A stretch of DNA of 64,000 nt, taken from assembly GCF_004339595.1 (NCBI RefSeq), contig NZ_SMFU01000008.1, positions 186,001-250,000 of the forward strand, given 5' to 3'. The translations under genes were made by a program, and so were the position numbers. The notes beneath the pieces are model-generated. The model did not search any database, was not told the DNA's origin, and was given only the letters and a program-made list of their open reading frames with translations. Below, piece after piece: positions 8,248 through 16,862 of the stretch. Each line of letters opens with the position of its first letter. Position 1 is the stretch's first letter. The stretch comes from Marinobacterium mangrovicola. GTDB taxonomy: Bacteria > Pseudomonadota > Gammaproteobacteria > Pseudomonadales > Balneatricaceae.

Positions 8248-9981
8248 ATGGCTATGGTAATCAACTCCAATATCATGTCGCTCAACGCGCAAAACCAGCT
8301 GACCAAGAGTCAGAACGACCTCAATACTTCCATGGAACGTCTGACCAGCGGTAAGCGCATCAACTCTGCAGCGGATGATGCTGCTGGCTTGGCTATCGCA
8401 AACCGTATGACCTCTCAGATTCGTGGTCTCGACCAGGCTGTTCGAAATGCTAACGATGGTCAGGCGCTTATCCAGACCGCGGAAGGCGCGCTGGATGAGA
8501 CTACCAATATCCTGCAGCGTATGCGTGAGCTCTCTATCCAGTCTGCGAACGGTACTTACGATTCCGGTAACCGTGCGACCCTGAACGCTGAGGTTGTTCA
8601 GCTTCAGGAAGAACTGACCCGTATCGCTGAGACTACAAGTTTTAACGGCCAGAACCTGCTTGACGGTTCCATGGGTGACCTGATTTTGCAGGTTGGTTCG
8701 GAAGCGAACCAGACTATCTCTACCACCATCGGCAAACTTGATGCTGAAGGCCTTGGCGGCACTGCGGCCGGTGATGTTGTCGGCACTGAAGCAGGCTCTG
8801 CGCTGGTTACTGCGCTGGTCGCTTTCAACAGCACTAACACTCTGACAATCAATAACCAGAGCGTCGGTGATCTGTCCGATTCCGCAAACCTGCAGGAAGC
8901 GCTGGATACAATCAACTCCAACATTTCAGGTGTCGAAGTTTCCGCGTTCACTGAGATGACCGCTGCTGATGAAGGTACCGGTGTAATCCGCGGTACCGCT
9001 GTGCTTGAAATTAACCTGATCGGCCCGGGAGCTGAATCCAATCAGCTGCAGATTACCGATACTGGCAGCATGGAAGAGCTGGTTGCCAAGATCAACGAAC
9101 AGGGTGAAGGCATGATCAGCGCCTCTCTGGACGAGGATGGTAAACTGCAGCTGGCCAGCGAGACCGGTGCTACGATTACTGTGACTGACGGTACTGGTGG
9201 GGTAGCAGCTGGCCTGACCGATGGGAGTGGTGATGTTACCCAGAATGCGCAGCTTTCCTTCACCATCACAGACAGCAACGTGGACAGTGTAGATATCGGT
9301 ACCACTGGTACCGTAACTACTGCCATGCTGACCGCTGCAGGTGTTCAGACTCGTGACGGTGGCGAGATCACCGGCTTCACCATCACGGCTACTGGAGCGA
9401 TTACTGAGGGTGACTTGGTTATCAATGGTGTTGAGATTGGCGAAGTTGATGCTGGTGCAGCCGTCGGCGGACAGGGTGATAACCTGGCGGATGCAATCAA
9501 CGAGAAAAGTGCAGAAACCGGTGTCGTTGCTACTTCAGATGGTAGTGGCGTGCTGAGTTTGAAAACAGTTGACGGCAGCGAGATGTCTATCTCCTTCCGT
9601 GAAGATGGTACAGCATCAACTGCTACCACCGGTCTTCTGGAAACCAATGACGCAGACTCCGTCGGCAACTCCGTAGCAGATATCGATATCTCTACCGTCG
9701 CCGGTGCTCAGAAAGCGATCGACATTCTTGATGAAGCCCTGGAACAGGTCAGCTCCATCCGTGGTGATCTGGGTGCGGTGAGCAACCGTCTGGATTCCAC
9801 CATGACTAACCTGTCTAACATCTCTGAGAACCAGGCAGCTGCACGTTCTCGAATCGAAGATGCAGACTTCGCGAAAGAGTCGGCTAACCTGTCCCGTGCG
9901 CAGGTGCTGCAGCAGGCTGGTACCGCAATGCTGGCCCAGGCTAACGCCCAGCCGCAGCAGGTACTGTCACTGCTTCAGTAA
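8248..9981 (+). CDS. fliC: Flagellin, filament subunit
   Basis: The 577-residue protein has the textbook flagellin ends. The N-terminus begins [18 protein letters not shown], with [20 protein letters not shown] at about 30-50. The C-terminus carries [16 protein letters not shown] and ends [10 protein letters not shown]. Between about 170 and 480 the D2/D3 region is Thr/Ser/Gly/Asp-rich and hypervariable, a plausible acceptor surface for glycosylation by the neighbouring GT41 enzyme. The ATG follows a TGAGGAGA ribosome site, and transcription is from the sigma-28 promoter upstream. A strong hairpin terminator follows, so most transcripts are probably fliC-only. Confidence 0.98.
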   Translation: MAMVINSNIMSLNAQNQLTKSQNDLNTSMERLTSGKRINSAADDAAGLAIANRMTSQIRGLDQAVRNANDGQALIQTAEGALDETTNILQRMRELSIQSANGTYDSGNRATLNAEVVQLQEELTRIAETTSFNGQNLLDGSMGDLILQVGSEANQTISTTIGKLDAEGLGGTAAGDVVGTEAGSALVTALVAFNSTNTLTINNQSVGDLSDSANLQEALDTINSNISGVEVSAFTEMTAADEGTGVIRGTAVLEINLIGPGAESNQLQITDTGSMEELVAKINEQGEGMISASLDEDGKLQLASETGATITVTDGTGGVAAGLTDGSGDVTQNAQLSFTITDSNVDSVDIGTTGTVTTAMLTAAGVQTRDGGEITGFTITATGAITEGDLVINGVEIGEVDAGAAVGGQGDNLADAINEKSAETGVVATSDGSGVLSLKTVDGSEMSISFREDGTASTATTGLLETNDADSVGNSVADIDISTVAGAQKAIDILDEALEQVSSIRGDLGAVSNRLDSTMTNLSNISENQAAARSRIEDADFAKESANLSRAQVLQQAGTAMLAQANAQPQQVLSLLQ

Positions 9982-10012
9982 GCATCAGGGTAGTGTACTC
10001 TTGATGTAATAG

Positions 10013-10043
10013 AGGCCGCCCTCCAGTGGAGGGCGGCCTTTCT
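10013..10043 (+). terminator. Rho-independent terminator after fliC
   Basis: AGGCCGCCCTCC (10013-10024) and GGAGGGCGGCCT (10028-10039) form a 12-bp stem with a 3-base loop, followed by TTCT. It separates the abundant flagellin message from flaG-fliD-fliS. Confidence 0.85.
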
Positions 10044-10062
10044 AACCTAAGAGGTAAGCGTT

Positions 10063-10470
10063 ATGACCATCGATGCCTCCGGCCTAAACAGCAACAACAC
10101 TCAGCTCTTACCGCAATCGAGTGTGTCTTCCCGTCAGTTGCCTGAAAGTGCGGATATAGCCAGCAATGCCAGTGTTCCCGTGCGTACCCTGAATGCGTCC
10201 ACCGAGGCGGTTCAGCAAGGCGGAGCTGCTGAGCAGCCTGGTCCCACAGCAGAGGATCTGCAGGCTGCTGTCGAGAAGATGAATCAATTGATGGATAATA
10301 CTAATCGATCGCTGCGTTTTGCTGTGGATGATTCCACGAGCGAAATGGTTGTCAAAGTGATCGATATGACCACGGATGAAGTAGTACGTCAGATTCCCAC
10401 GGAAGAGCAGCTCAAGTTCTCTGAGTTTCTAGAGGGCATGGTTGGCTTGATATTTGATGAACGCGCCTGA
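10063..10470 (+). CDS. flaG: FlaG family protein
   Basis: This 135-residue protein belongs to the FlaG family, small proteins encoded between flagellin and fliD that influence filament length. The N-terminal half is polar and low in complexity. The conserved C-terminal half reads AVEKMNQLMDNTNRSLRFAV, then MVVKVIDMTTDEVVRQIP and EFLEGMVGLIFDERA, which is the FlaG signature. It starts shortly after the fliC terminator and ends 31 bases before fliD. FlaG is thought to act at the level of filament assembly, though its precise mechanism is not settled. Confidence 0.92.
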   Translation: MTIDASGLNSNNTQLLPQSSVSSRQLPESADIASNASVPVRTLNASTEAVQQGGAAEQPGPTAEDLQAAVEKMNQLMDNTNRSLRFAVDDSTSEMVVKVIDMTTDEVVRQIPTEEQLKFSEFLEGMVGLIFDERA

Positions 10471-10501
10471 TTGAAAGGCGAAGCGTTGAAGGAGGTTCGT
10501 T

Positions 10502-12574
10502 ATGGCGAATAACATTATTTCTTCCCTTGGGGGAGGGTCCGGTATCGATACCGTTAACCTCGTTACCTCATTGGTAGAAGCCGAACGAGCCCCGCAGGAA
10601 CAAAGGATCGATAGAAAGTCGGAAGAACTCAGTGCCCAGATTTCCGCTTATGGAACGCTGAAAAGTGCACTGTCCGATTTTCAGAGCATGCTTTCACCGC
10701 TGGCCAACCCTAATACTTTTTCGGCCCGCTCGGTGGCGTTTCCAGAAACCGATCTGATTACTCCAGACTCGCTCGATCCCGGGGCTCAGACCGGCAGTTA
10801 CCAGATCGAAGTCCTTGACGTTGCCAGTGCCCAGACTTTGGTCATGGGTAGCAATAGCGATGCAAATGCCGCGCTCGGTGGCAGCGGTACGCTGGATATT
10901 CAGTTTGGCACCTGGACATATGCGGGTACAGATCCTGATAGCTTCGCAGCCAATGCAGATAAGCCCGCGCTGAGTATCGAGATCCAGGAGTCCGATTCTC
11001 TTGAGGATATTGCAGATAAGATCAACGGCACGGATTCAGGTATTCAGGCCAGCGTTATGCGTGTGGGTGATCAGTATCAGCTGATGCTGAGTTCTCCTTC
11101 AGGAGAAGCCAACGCGCTGTCTGTCACCGGTAATGATGATGGAACGGGGTCTGCGCCGGCGCTGCTGCAGGGTTTCAATTTCAATCAGAGTGGCCAGTCC
11201 GCCAGCGTCACCGAAACCCAGCAGGCCAGTGATGCAGTGCTGAAGGTGAACGGCCTTGAGATCCGTCGCGAAAGCAACAAGATGACTGATGTTATCGAGG
11301 GCTTCAATTTCACGGTGAACAAGGCATCTGTTGGCGAGAAGATTAATTTCTCGGTAGAGGCAGATTCTTCGGTGGCTGAACAGGCGATCCGGGATTTCGT
11401 CGATGCCTATAACGCATTTCAGGAAGTGGCCGAAAACCTGACCGGCTACAGTCGTGATGAAGAGAACGTGTTGGTGCGTGGCGATTTGGCTTCAGACAGC
11501 TCAGCCAAGTCGCTGGTGCGTCAGTTACGAAGCTCCCTTACGTCTGAAGTTGCGGGACTTGAGTCTGGTTTCACCGCCTTGACCAACCTGGGTATTCGTA
11601 CTGAAAGAGATGGCACGCTTTCCATTGAGGAAAGTGAGTTCAGCTCTGCCATCAGCAATAATTTTGACGAGGTCGCCGATCTGTTTGCACGTAAAACGTC
11701 ATCAGAAAACGGCTATGTTGAAGTGGGGATGGGAACGCGTATCGGTGCAACCCAGCCCGGCAAGTACGAAGTGGAAGTGACTCAGGACGCGGCCAAAGGT
11801 TATCTGACAGGCGAAGCGTTCGATGCAGCGACCTTGTTCGGCGGAGGCCCGATTGATGCCAGCGCCGGTGATTACAGCTTCCGCGTCAACGTTAACGGGA
11901 CTATATCCAGTATCATCCAGCTCAGTGGCACTTATGCGAACGCTGAAGAGCTGCGTAGCGATCTGCAGTCGCAGATCAACGGTGACGACAATATCAAAGG
12001 CGTCAACGCAGCAGTGGATGTTCGATTTGATGAGGCTACCGGGCAGTTCTCTTTTGAATCCAGGGAATTTGGTCAGGACTCCAAGGTGACTCTGAGTCTT
12101 CAGGGGGCCGATATGGCCAGCATTGGCTTGGGTGCGACCTCTGCGATAACCGCTGAAAATGGGCAAGACGTAAAGGGCACGATAAATGGTGTGGCCGCGT
12201 TTGGATCCGGCAATGTTCTGCTGCCTGAGCTATCTTCCGATGCATACGGTTTAAACCTGACGGTGTCCCCGGGCGCTGCGGGAACCGGGCCGTTCGATAT
12301 CAGCTTCTCGAGGGGCGTGGCCGGTACCATGGACAGCCTGCTCAGTCGCTTCATGTCAAACGAGGGTGTTATCGCTCTGCGTGAAGAGAATATGAGTAAC
12401 CAGCTGGATGGGCTGGAAGAGGACAGGGATGAACTCGATCGCCGAATGGAAAGGTATGAAGCCCGTTTGAGTGCGCAGTTTCTCGCGATGGAGCAGATTG
12501 TCAGCAGCCTGAATGATACCGGTGATTCGCTGGAAGGGCTTCTGGACCGACTGCCCTTTACCGCACAGAATTGA
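10502..12574 (+). CDS. fliD: FliD, flagellar filament cap protein
   Basis: FliD (HAP2) forms the cap that folds flagellin at the filament tip. The 690-residue product begins ISSLGGGSGIDTVNLVTSLVEAERAPQ, the typical N-terminal D0 helix. It ends with a coiled-coil segment (ENMSNQLDGLEEDRDELDRRM, then YEARLSAQFLAMEQIVSSLN), which is the conserved FliD C-terminus. At 690 residues it is longer than the roughly 470 of enteric FliD, with extra outer-domain material in the middle. A GAAGGAGG ribosome site precedes the ATG. fliS follows after 41 bases. Confidence 0.96.
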   Translation: MANNIISSLGGGSGIDTVNLVTSLVEAERAPQEQRIDRKSEELSAQISAYGTLKSALSDFQSMLSPLANPNTFSARSVAFPETDLITPDSLDPGAQTGSYQIEVLDVASAQTLVMGSNSDANAALGGSGTLDIQFGTWTYAGTDPDSFAANADKPALSIEIQESDSLEDIADKINGTDSGIQASVMRVGDQYQLMLSSPSGEANALSVTGNDDGTGSAPALLQGFNFNQSGQSASVTETQQASDAVLKVNGLEIRRESNKMTDVIEGFNFTVNKASVGEKINFSVEADSSVAEQAIRDFVDAYNAFQEVAENLTGYSRDEENVLVRGDLASDSSAKSLVRQLRSSLTSEVAGLESGFTALTNLGIRTERDGTLSIEESEFSSAISNNFDEVADLFARKTSSENGYVEVGMGTRIGATQPGKYEVEVTQDAAKGYLTGEAFDAATLFGGGPIDASAGDYSFRVNVNGTISSIIQLSGTYANAEELRSDLQSQINGDDNIKGVNAAVDVRFDEATGQFSFESREFGQDSKVTLSLQGADMASIGLGATSAITAENGQDVKGTINGVAAFGSGNVLLPELSSDAYGLNLTVSPGAAGTGPFDISFSRGVAGTMDSLLSRFMSNEGVIALREENMSNQLDGLEEDRDELDRRMERYEARLSAQFLAMEQIVSSLNDTGDSLEGLLDRLPFTAQN

Positions 12575-12615
12575 TAATCCGGTGCGTAGGTACCGGTCAA
12601 CAAGGTAGAGTGAAA

Positions 12616-13020
12616 ATGAATACAAGCCCCCTGGCTCAATACAAGAGCATCGATCTGAATACTGCTGCTAACTCTGCCAGCCCTCATGAATTGATCAGTA
12701 TGCTGTTCAAGGGCGCGCTGGAAGCACTTGCCAAGGCGAACGGTGCAATTGAGCGTAAGGATGTTGAGCTGCGAGTTAAGCAGATCAACAAGGCTTCCTC
12801 TATTATCGTAAACCTGAAAGGCTCGCTGGACTTTGAGAATGGCGGAGAAGTTGCCGCTAACCTGGATACACTTTACGACTACATGGTCACTACGTTGATG
12901 CAGGCAAATCGCGAAAACAGTGCGGAGAAAGTCACTGAAGTCGCAGGTCTTCTATCTGAGGTCTTTCAGGGCTGGGCTGCCATCCCGGCGGAAGAGCACA
13001 ACAAGACCTCCGTAAAGTAA
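12616..13020 (+). CDS. fliS: FliS, flagellin export chaperone
   Basis: FliS binds flagellin in the cytoplasm and delivers it to the export gate. The 134-residue sequence MNTSPLAQYKSIDLNTAANS, with SPHELISMLFKGALEALAKA, is the conserved FliS N-terminus and first helix. VNLKGSLDFENGGEVAANL and LYDYMVTTLMQANREN follow as expected. An in-frame ATG lies at 12571, inside the end of fliD, but the ATG at 12616 follows an AAGGTAGAG ribosome site and matches the family start. It closes the flaG-fliD-fliS operon; the usual downstream fliT is absent here (see 4244-4564). Confidence 0.95.
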   Translation: MNTSPLAQYKSIDLNTAANSASPHELISMLFKGALEALAKANGAIERKDVELRVKQINKASSIIVNLKGSLDFENGGEVAANLDTLYDYMVTTLMQANRENSAEKVTEVAGLLSEVFQGWAAIPAEEHNKTSVK

Positions 13021-13045
13021 AACGTTCTGGCTGCTGCGATATCCC

Positions 13046-13076
13046 AAGCCGGCTCCTTGTGAGCCGGCTTTCGTTT
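13046..13076 (+). terminator. Rho-independent terminator after fliS
   Basis: AAGCCGGCT (13046-13054) pairs with AGCCGGCTT (13062-13070), followed by TCGTTT. It ends the flaG-fliD-fliS operon before rlhA. Confidence 0.8.
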
Positions 13077-13205
13077 ATGGGGACGCGGCCGGATGTGCGG
13101 CTCCTCAAACACCGGGTTAGGGTTTCACCGCAAATCCAGCTAAAATTGCCCACATCCTGATACCTCAACAAAGATGCGGCCACACCCTTGGCTGCCGGTG
13201 GACCC

Positions 13206-15200
13206 ATGCTCAAGAAAAACCAGCTCGAACTCCTTAGCCCCGCCCGCGATGCCGGTATCGCGAGGGAAGCGATTCTTCACGGTGCTGACGCCGTTTATAT
13301 CGGTGGTCCGGGTTTTGGTGCCCGCCATAACGCTGCTAACTCTGTTGAGGATATCGCCGGGCTGGTGGAGTTTGCCCATCAGTATCACGCGCGGGTGTTC
13401 GTGACCTTAAATACCATCCTGCATGAAGATGAGCTGGAGCCGGCGCGGGCGTTAATCCATCAGCTGTATAACATCGGTGTGGATGCGTTGATCGTGCAGG
13501 ATATGGGCATCATGGAGATGGATATCCCGCCGATTGAGATCCACGCCAGCACCCAGTGTGATATCCGCCGTCAGGAAAAGGCGGAGTTTCTGTCGCAGGT
13601 TGGCTTCTCGCAGATCGTGCTCGCCCGTGAGCTGAACCTGCAGCAGATCCGTGATATCAGCGACAGCGTTGATGCGGCCGTTGAGTTCTTTATCCACGGG
13701 GCTCTGTGCGTGGCCTTCTCGGGGCAGTGCAATATCTCCCACGCCCAGACCGGCCGCAGTGCCAACCGTGGGGACTGCTCCCAGGCCTGCCGCTTGCCCT
13801 ATACGCTGAAAGACGACAAGGGGCAGGTGGTGGCCTATGACAAGCACCTGCTGTCGATGAAGGACAACAACCAGAGCGACAACCTGCGTGCCTTGGTTGA
13901 TGCCGGCGTACGTTCCTTCAAGATCGAAGGCCGCTATAAGGATGTCAGCTACGTCAAAAATATCACTGCTCATTATCGCAAACTGCTGGATGAGATCCTG
14001 GCGGAGCGCCCCGATCTCGAACGGGCGTCGAGCGGTATAACCGAGCACTTTTTCCAGCCGGATCCGGACCAGACCTTCCATCGCGGCAGCACTGATTATT
14101 TCGTCTCCGAGCGCAAGATCGATATCGGCGCCTTCGATTCACCCAAGTTTGTGGGGTTGCCAGTCGGCGAACTGATCGGTGTCGGCAAAAAGGATCTGAC
14201 CGTTCAGACCACGACCCAGCTTAATAACGGCGATGGTCTCAACGTGCTGGTGAAGCGTGAGGTAGTGGGTTTCCGGGTAAATAACGTCTACCCCTTGTGT
14301 GACTTTCCGTCCGGTGAGGATGACGGCGTTCATTTCTGGCAGTACCGGGTGGTGCCCAATGAGATGCCGCAGGAGCTGGCCAAGGTTCGCCCGCCGCTGA
14401 AACTGAACCGCAACCTGGATCATGACTGGCAGCAGGCACTGACCAAGACCTCTGCCGAGCGTAAGGTGCTGGTGAACTGGCAGTTGGACTCCAGCGAAGA
14501 CAGGCTCAGCGCAAGGCTCGTCAGCGAAGAGGGCGTTGAGATTAGCGCTGAGCTGGCCGGGCCGTTTGAAGCCGCCAAAAACGTCGAAAAGGCACAGCAG
14601 CAACTGCATGACAGCTTCGCCAAGTTGGGTAATACCATCTACCACGCTGAAGAGAGCAGCATTAGCGGGGACGCCCGGTTTATTCCAGGCTCGCAACTGA
14701 AAGCTCTGCGCCGAGATATGATCGAGCAGCTTTCAGAGGCGCGACTGAAGATCCACCCGCGCGGCTTCCGTAAGGCGGTGAGCGACCCGGCTCCGGTGTA
14801 CCCGGATACCCAGCTGTCGTTCCTCGATAACGTCTATAACGAAAAGGCCCGCGCCTTTTATAAGCGCTTCGGCGTACAGCTGATCGAAGCGGCGTTTGAG
14901 GCCCACCAGGAAACCGGCGACGTACCGGTGATGATCACCAAGCACTGCCTGCGCTTTTCGTTCAACCTCTGCCCGAAACAGGCCAAGGGTGTGACCGGCG
15001 TAAGAACCAAGGTGAGCGATATGCAGCTGGTGCATGGCGATGAGGTGCTGACCCTGAAGTTCGACTGCAAGCCCTGTGAAATGCATGTGGTCGGCAAGAT
15101 CAAGCCACATATCTTTAACAGCGCGCTGCCGGGTAGCCAGGCCAGTGGCTCTGCTCACAGCTTTGACCCTGCCAGCTTGATTGCGACCAGCAGCGATTGA
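13206..15200 (+). CDS. rlhA: RlhA (YdcP-type U32 family), 23S rRNA C2501 hydroxylation protein
   Basis: The 664-residue product is a U32 'peptidase'-family protein of the long YdcP/RlhA type, not the shorter YegQ/TrhP type. It carries the U32 signature around EFFIHGALCVAFSGQCNISH and the Cys-containing motifs GDCSQACRLPY, NLCPKQAKG and FDCKPCEMHV, plus the C-terminal collagenase-like extension. RlhA is needed for hydroxylation of a 23S rRNA cytidine, with prephenate-dependent and probably Fe-S chemistry. The ATG at 13206 (MLKKNQLELLSPARD) matches the family N-terminus; an upstream in-frame TTG at 13188 is possible but less likely. It has no known link to motility and is bracketed by fliS and fleQ. 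Confidence 0.93.
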   Translation: MLKKNQLELLSPARDAGIAREAILHGADAVYIGGPGFGARHNAANSVEDIAGLVEFAHQYHARVFVTLNTILHEDELEPARALIHQLYNIGVDALIVQDMGIMEMDIPPIEIHASTQCDIRRQEKAEFLSQVGFSQIVLARELNLQQIRDISDSVDAAVEFFIHGALCVAFSGQCNISHAQTGRSANRGDCSQACRLPYTLKDDKGQVVAYDKHLLSMKDNNQSDNLRALVDAGVRSFKIEGRYKDVSYVKNITAHYRKLLDEILAERPDLERASSGITEHFFQPDPDQTFHRGSTDYFVSERKIDIGAFDSPKFVGLPVGELIGVGKKDLTVQTTTQLNNGDGLNVLVKREVVGFRVNNVYPLCDFPSGEDDGVHFWQYRVVPNEMPQELAKVRPPLKLNRNLDHDWQQALTKTSAERKVLVNWQLDSSEDRLSARLVSEEGVEISAELAGPFEAAKNVEKAQQQLHDSFAKLGNTIYHAEESSISGDARFIPGSQLKALRRDMIEQLSEARLKIHPRGFRKAVSDPAPVYPDTQLSFLDNVYNEKARAFYKRFGVQLIEAAFEAHQETGDVPVMITKHCLRFSFNLCPKQAKGVTGVRTKVSDMQLVHGDEVLTLKFDCKPCEMHVVGKIKPHIFNSALPGSQASGSAHSFDPASLIATSSD

Positions 15201-15226
15201 TTTAAACGCATTGTATGATCGCGACG

Positions 15227-15256
15227 GGGCGCTGCTTCTACAAGGGCGCCCGCTTT
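15227..15256 (+). terminator. Possible terminator after rlhA
   Basis: GGGCGC (15227-15232) pairs with GCGCCC (15246-15251) around a 13-base loop, followed by GCTTT. The stem is short, so this is only a candidate; it lies just before the fleQ promoter region. Confidence 0.4.
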
Positions 15257-15261
15257 AATCT

Positions 15262-15275
15262 GTCAATTCCTTGAC
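15262..15275. promoter_or_regulatory. FleQ-box-like palindrome over the fleQ -35 element
   Basis: GTCAATTCCTTGAC has perfect GTCAA/TTGAC arms and agrees with the published FleQ consensus GTCAATaaATTGAC at 11 of 14 positions. It overlaps the -35 hexamer TTGACA, where binding would block RNA polymerase. Confidence 0.6.
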
Positions 15276-15298
15276 AATCCCCTGAGGTCGAGTAACTT
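15271..15298 (+). promoter_or_regulatory. Probable sigma-70 promoter of fleQ
   Basis: TTGACA at 15271-15276, a 16-base spacer, and TAACTT at 15293-15298, 32 bases upstream of the fleQ ATG. The -35 is perfect and the -10 moderate. Both elements touch FleQ-like palindromes (15262-15275 and 15299-15312), which suggests autoregulation. Confidence 0.6.
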
Positions 15299-15312
15299 GT
15301 CAGAATACTGAC
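15299..15312. promoter_or_regulatory. Second FleQ-box-like palindrome, at the fleQ start site region
   Basis: GTCAGAATACTGAC has perfect GTCAG/CTGAC arms and the same GTCA-N6-TGAC frame as the site at 15262. It matches the FleQ consensus at 10 of 14 positions and lies immediately after the -10 element. Centre-to-centre distance from the first box is 37 bases. Confidence 0.5.
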
Positions 15313-15329
15313 GCAACCCGGATCGACCG

Positions 15330-16766
15330 ATGCAACTCAGCGGATCTAATGTTCTGATCATTGATGATGCCCTGGAGCGGCGTGCTCATCTGCAGGGGAT
15401 CTGCGAGTTCCTTGAACTCCAGTGTCATGTTTTTGACTTCGTGACCTGGCTGCAGCAGGGCAAGTCCTTTGATCTGTCGACTACCTCGGTGGTGTTTCTG
15501 GGCGAAAGCAGCCTGCCGATCTCCCTCAACAAGCTGATTGCCGATCTTAATGACCAGGGGCGAATCCTGCCCAAGGTGCTGGTGTGCGACTGGCCGGAGC
15601 TGTCCGAATCTGACTTTGAAAATGCTGGCGGGGTCGGGCATCTGCAGGAGCCCTACAGCTACGCGGTCATGCTTGATCTGCTGCATCATTGCTATGTGTT
15701 TTCCACGCAGCAGCACTCACCGTCTCATCCTGAGCTTTCGTCCCTAATGGGGCAGAGCCCTTCGATTCTTGAGGTTAAGCGGCTGATCGCCCAGGTGGCG
15801 CCGCGCGATATCAGTGTCTTGATCACCGGTGAATCTGGCACAGGTAAAGAGGTGGTAGCCCGCTGTCTGCATGAGCAGTCTTCCCGGGCAGAGGGTCCGT
15901 TTGTGCCGGTGAACTGCGGCGCGATTCCTGCCGAGCTGCTGGAAAGTGAACTCTTTGGCCATGAGAAGGGCGCTTTTACCGGCGCGATCTCCAGCCGGGC
16001 AGGGCGGTTTGAACTGGCTCAGGGCGGTACGCTGTTCCTGGACGAAATTGGCGATATGCCGCTGCCGATGCAGGTGAAGCTGCTTCGCGTGATTCAGGAG
16101 CGTCAGTTTGAGCGTGTCGGTGGCACCAAAACGCTGGAAGCGGACGTGCGTATCATCGCCGCCACCCATAAGGATCTCGAAACGATGATCGAGGCGGGTG
16201 AGTTCCGTGAGGATCTCTATTACCGCCTGAATGTGTTCCCCATCGAGATGCCCGCATTGCGTGATCGACTCGATGATCTGCCGTTGTTGGTCAATGGGCT
16301 GATCGAGCGTCTCAAAAACGAGGGGATCGGCAGTTTTCGCTTTCATCCTTCGGCACTCGAGTCGCTGCAAAAACATGCCTGGCAGGGCAATGTGCGAGAG
16401 CTGGCCAACCTGCTTGAGCGACTGGCCATTATCTATCCCGACGGCATCGTCGGCGTCTCTGAGCTACCGCCAAAATTCCGCCATATCGATGAACCTGACC
16501 CCGGCCGCTATGAGGCAGATGCTGAGCAGTTGCTTCTGGTCGAAGCGCCTCCAGTATCGACACCGCCTCTGCCGATTTCCGGTGATGTCCAGTTGCCACC
16601 GCAAGGCATAGAGCTGAAGCTGTTTCTGGAAAAACTGGAACGCTCGCTGATCAATCAGGCATTGGAGCGCTGTGCCAATGTGGTAGCCCGTGCCGCCGAC
16701 GAGCTGGGTATTCGCCGTACTACGTTGGTGGAGAAAATGCGCAAATATGGTATCTCCCGACAATAA
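15330..16766 (+). CDS. fleQ: FleQ, sigma-54-dependent master regulator of flagellar genes
   Basis: The 478-residue protein has the FleQ/FlrA layout. It has an N-terminal degenerate receiver (FleQ domain, about 1-130), a sigma-54 AAA+ domain with Walker A GESGTGKE at 167-174 and the sigma-54-contacting GAFTGA loop at 214-219. Next are [10 protein letters not shown] and the arginine-finger region [15 protein letters not shown]-terminal Fis-type HTH ends [17 protein letters not shown]. FleQ-type proteins activate class II flagellar promoters with sigma-54 and, in pseudomonads, switch biofilm genes in response to c-di-GMP. It precedes fleS-fleR as usual. The promoter holds two FleQ-like boxes and a third lies at 15424-15437 within the coding region, suggesting self-control. 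Confidence 0.95.
   Translation: MQLSGSNVLIIDDALERRAHLQGICEFLELQCHVFDFVTWLQQGKSFDLSTTSVVFLGESSLPISLNKLIADLNDQGRILPKVLVCDWPELSESDFENAGGVGHLQEPYSYAVMLDLLHHCYVFSTQQHSPSHPELSSLMGQSPSILEVKRLIAQVAPRDISVLITGESGTGKEVVARCLHEQSSRAEGPFVPVNCGAIPAELLESELFGHEKGAFTGAISSRAGRFELAQGGTLFLDEIGDMPLPMQVKLLRVIQERQFERVGGTKTLEADVRIIAATHKDLETMIEAGEFREDLYYRLNVFPIEMPALRDRLDDLPLLVNGLIERLKNEGIGSFRFHPSALESLQKHAWQGNVRELANLLERLAIIYPDGIVGVSELPPKFRHIDEPDPGRYEADAEQLLLVEAPPVSTPPLPISGDVQLPPQGIELKLFLEKLERSLINQALERCANVVARAADELGIRRTTLVEKMRKYGISRQ
15424..15437. promoter_or_regulatory. Third FleQ-box-like palindrome, inside the fleQ coding region
   Basis: GTCATGTTTTTGAC, whose reverse complement GTCAAAAACATGAC matches the FleQ consensus at 11 of 14 positions. 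It lies about 95 bases downstream of the fleQ ATG. Inside a coding region it could be chance, but it is the third GTCA-N6-TGAC site in 176 bases. Confidence 0.35.
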
Positions 16767-16862
16767 GTGCCAACTAATAGGTCCCAGGTACTTACGCTCC
16801 AGATATTCAGTATCCGATAAGTAAGCCCCGAGCAGTGAGCGCCGCAGAATGAGTTCTATGCA

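Noticed and set aside
16727-16740. GG-N10-GC sigma-54-like element upstream of fleS
   Set aside because: The -12 half reads ATGC rather than TTGC and it lies inside the end of the fleQ coding region; too weak to annotate although fleSR is sigma-54-dependent in pseudomonads.
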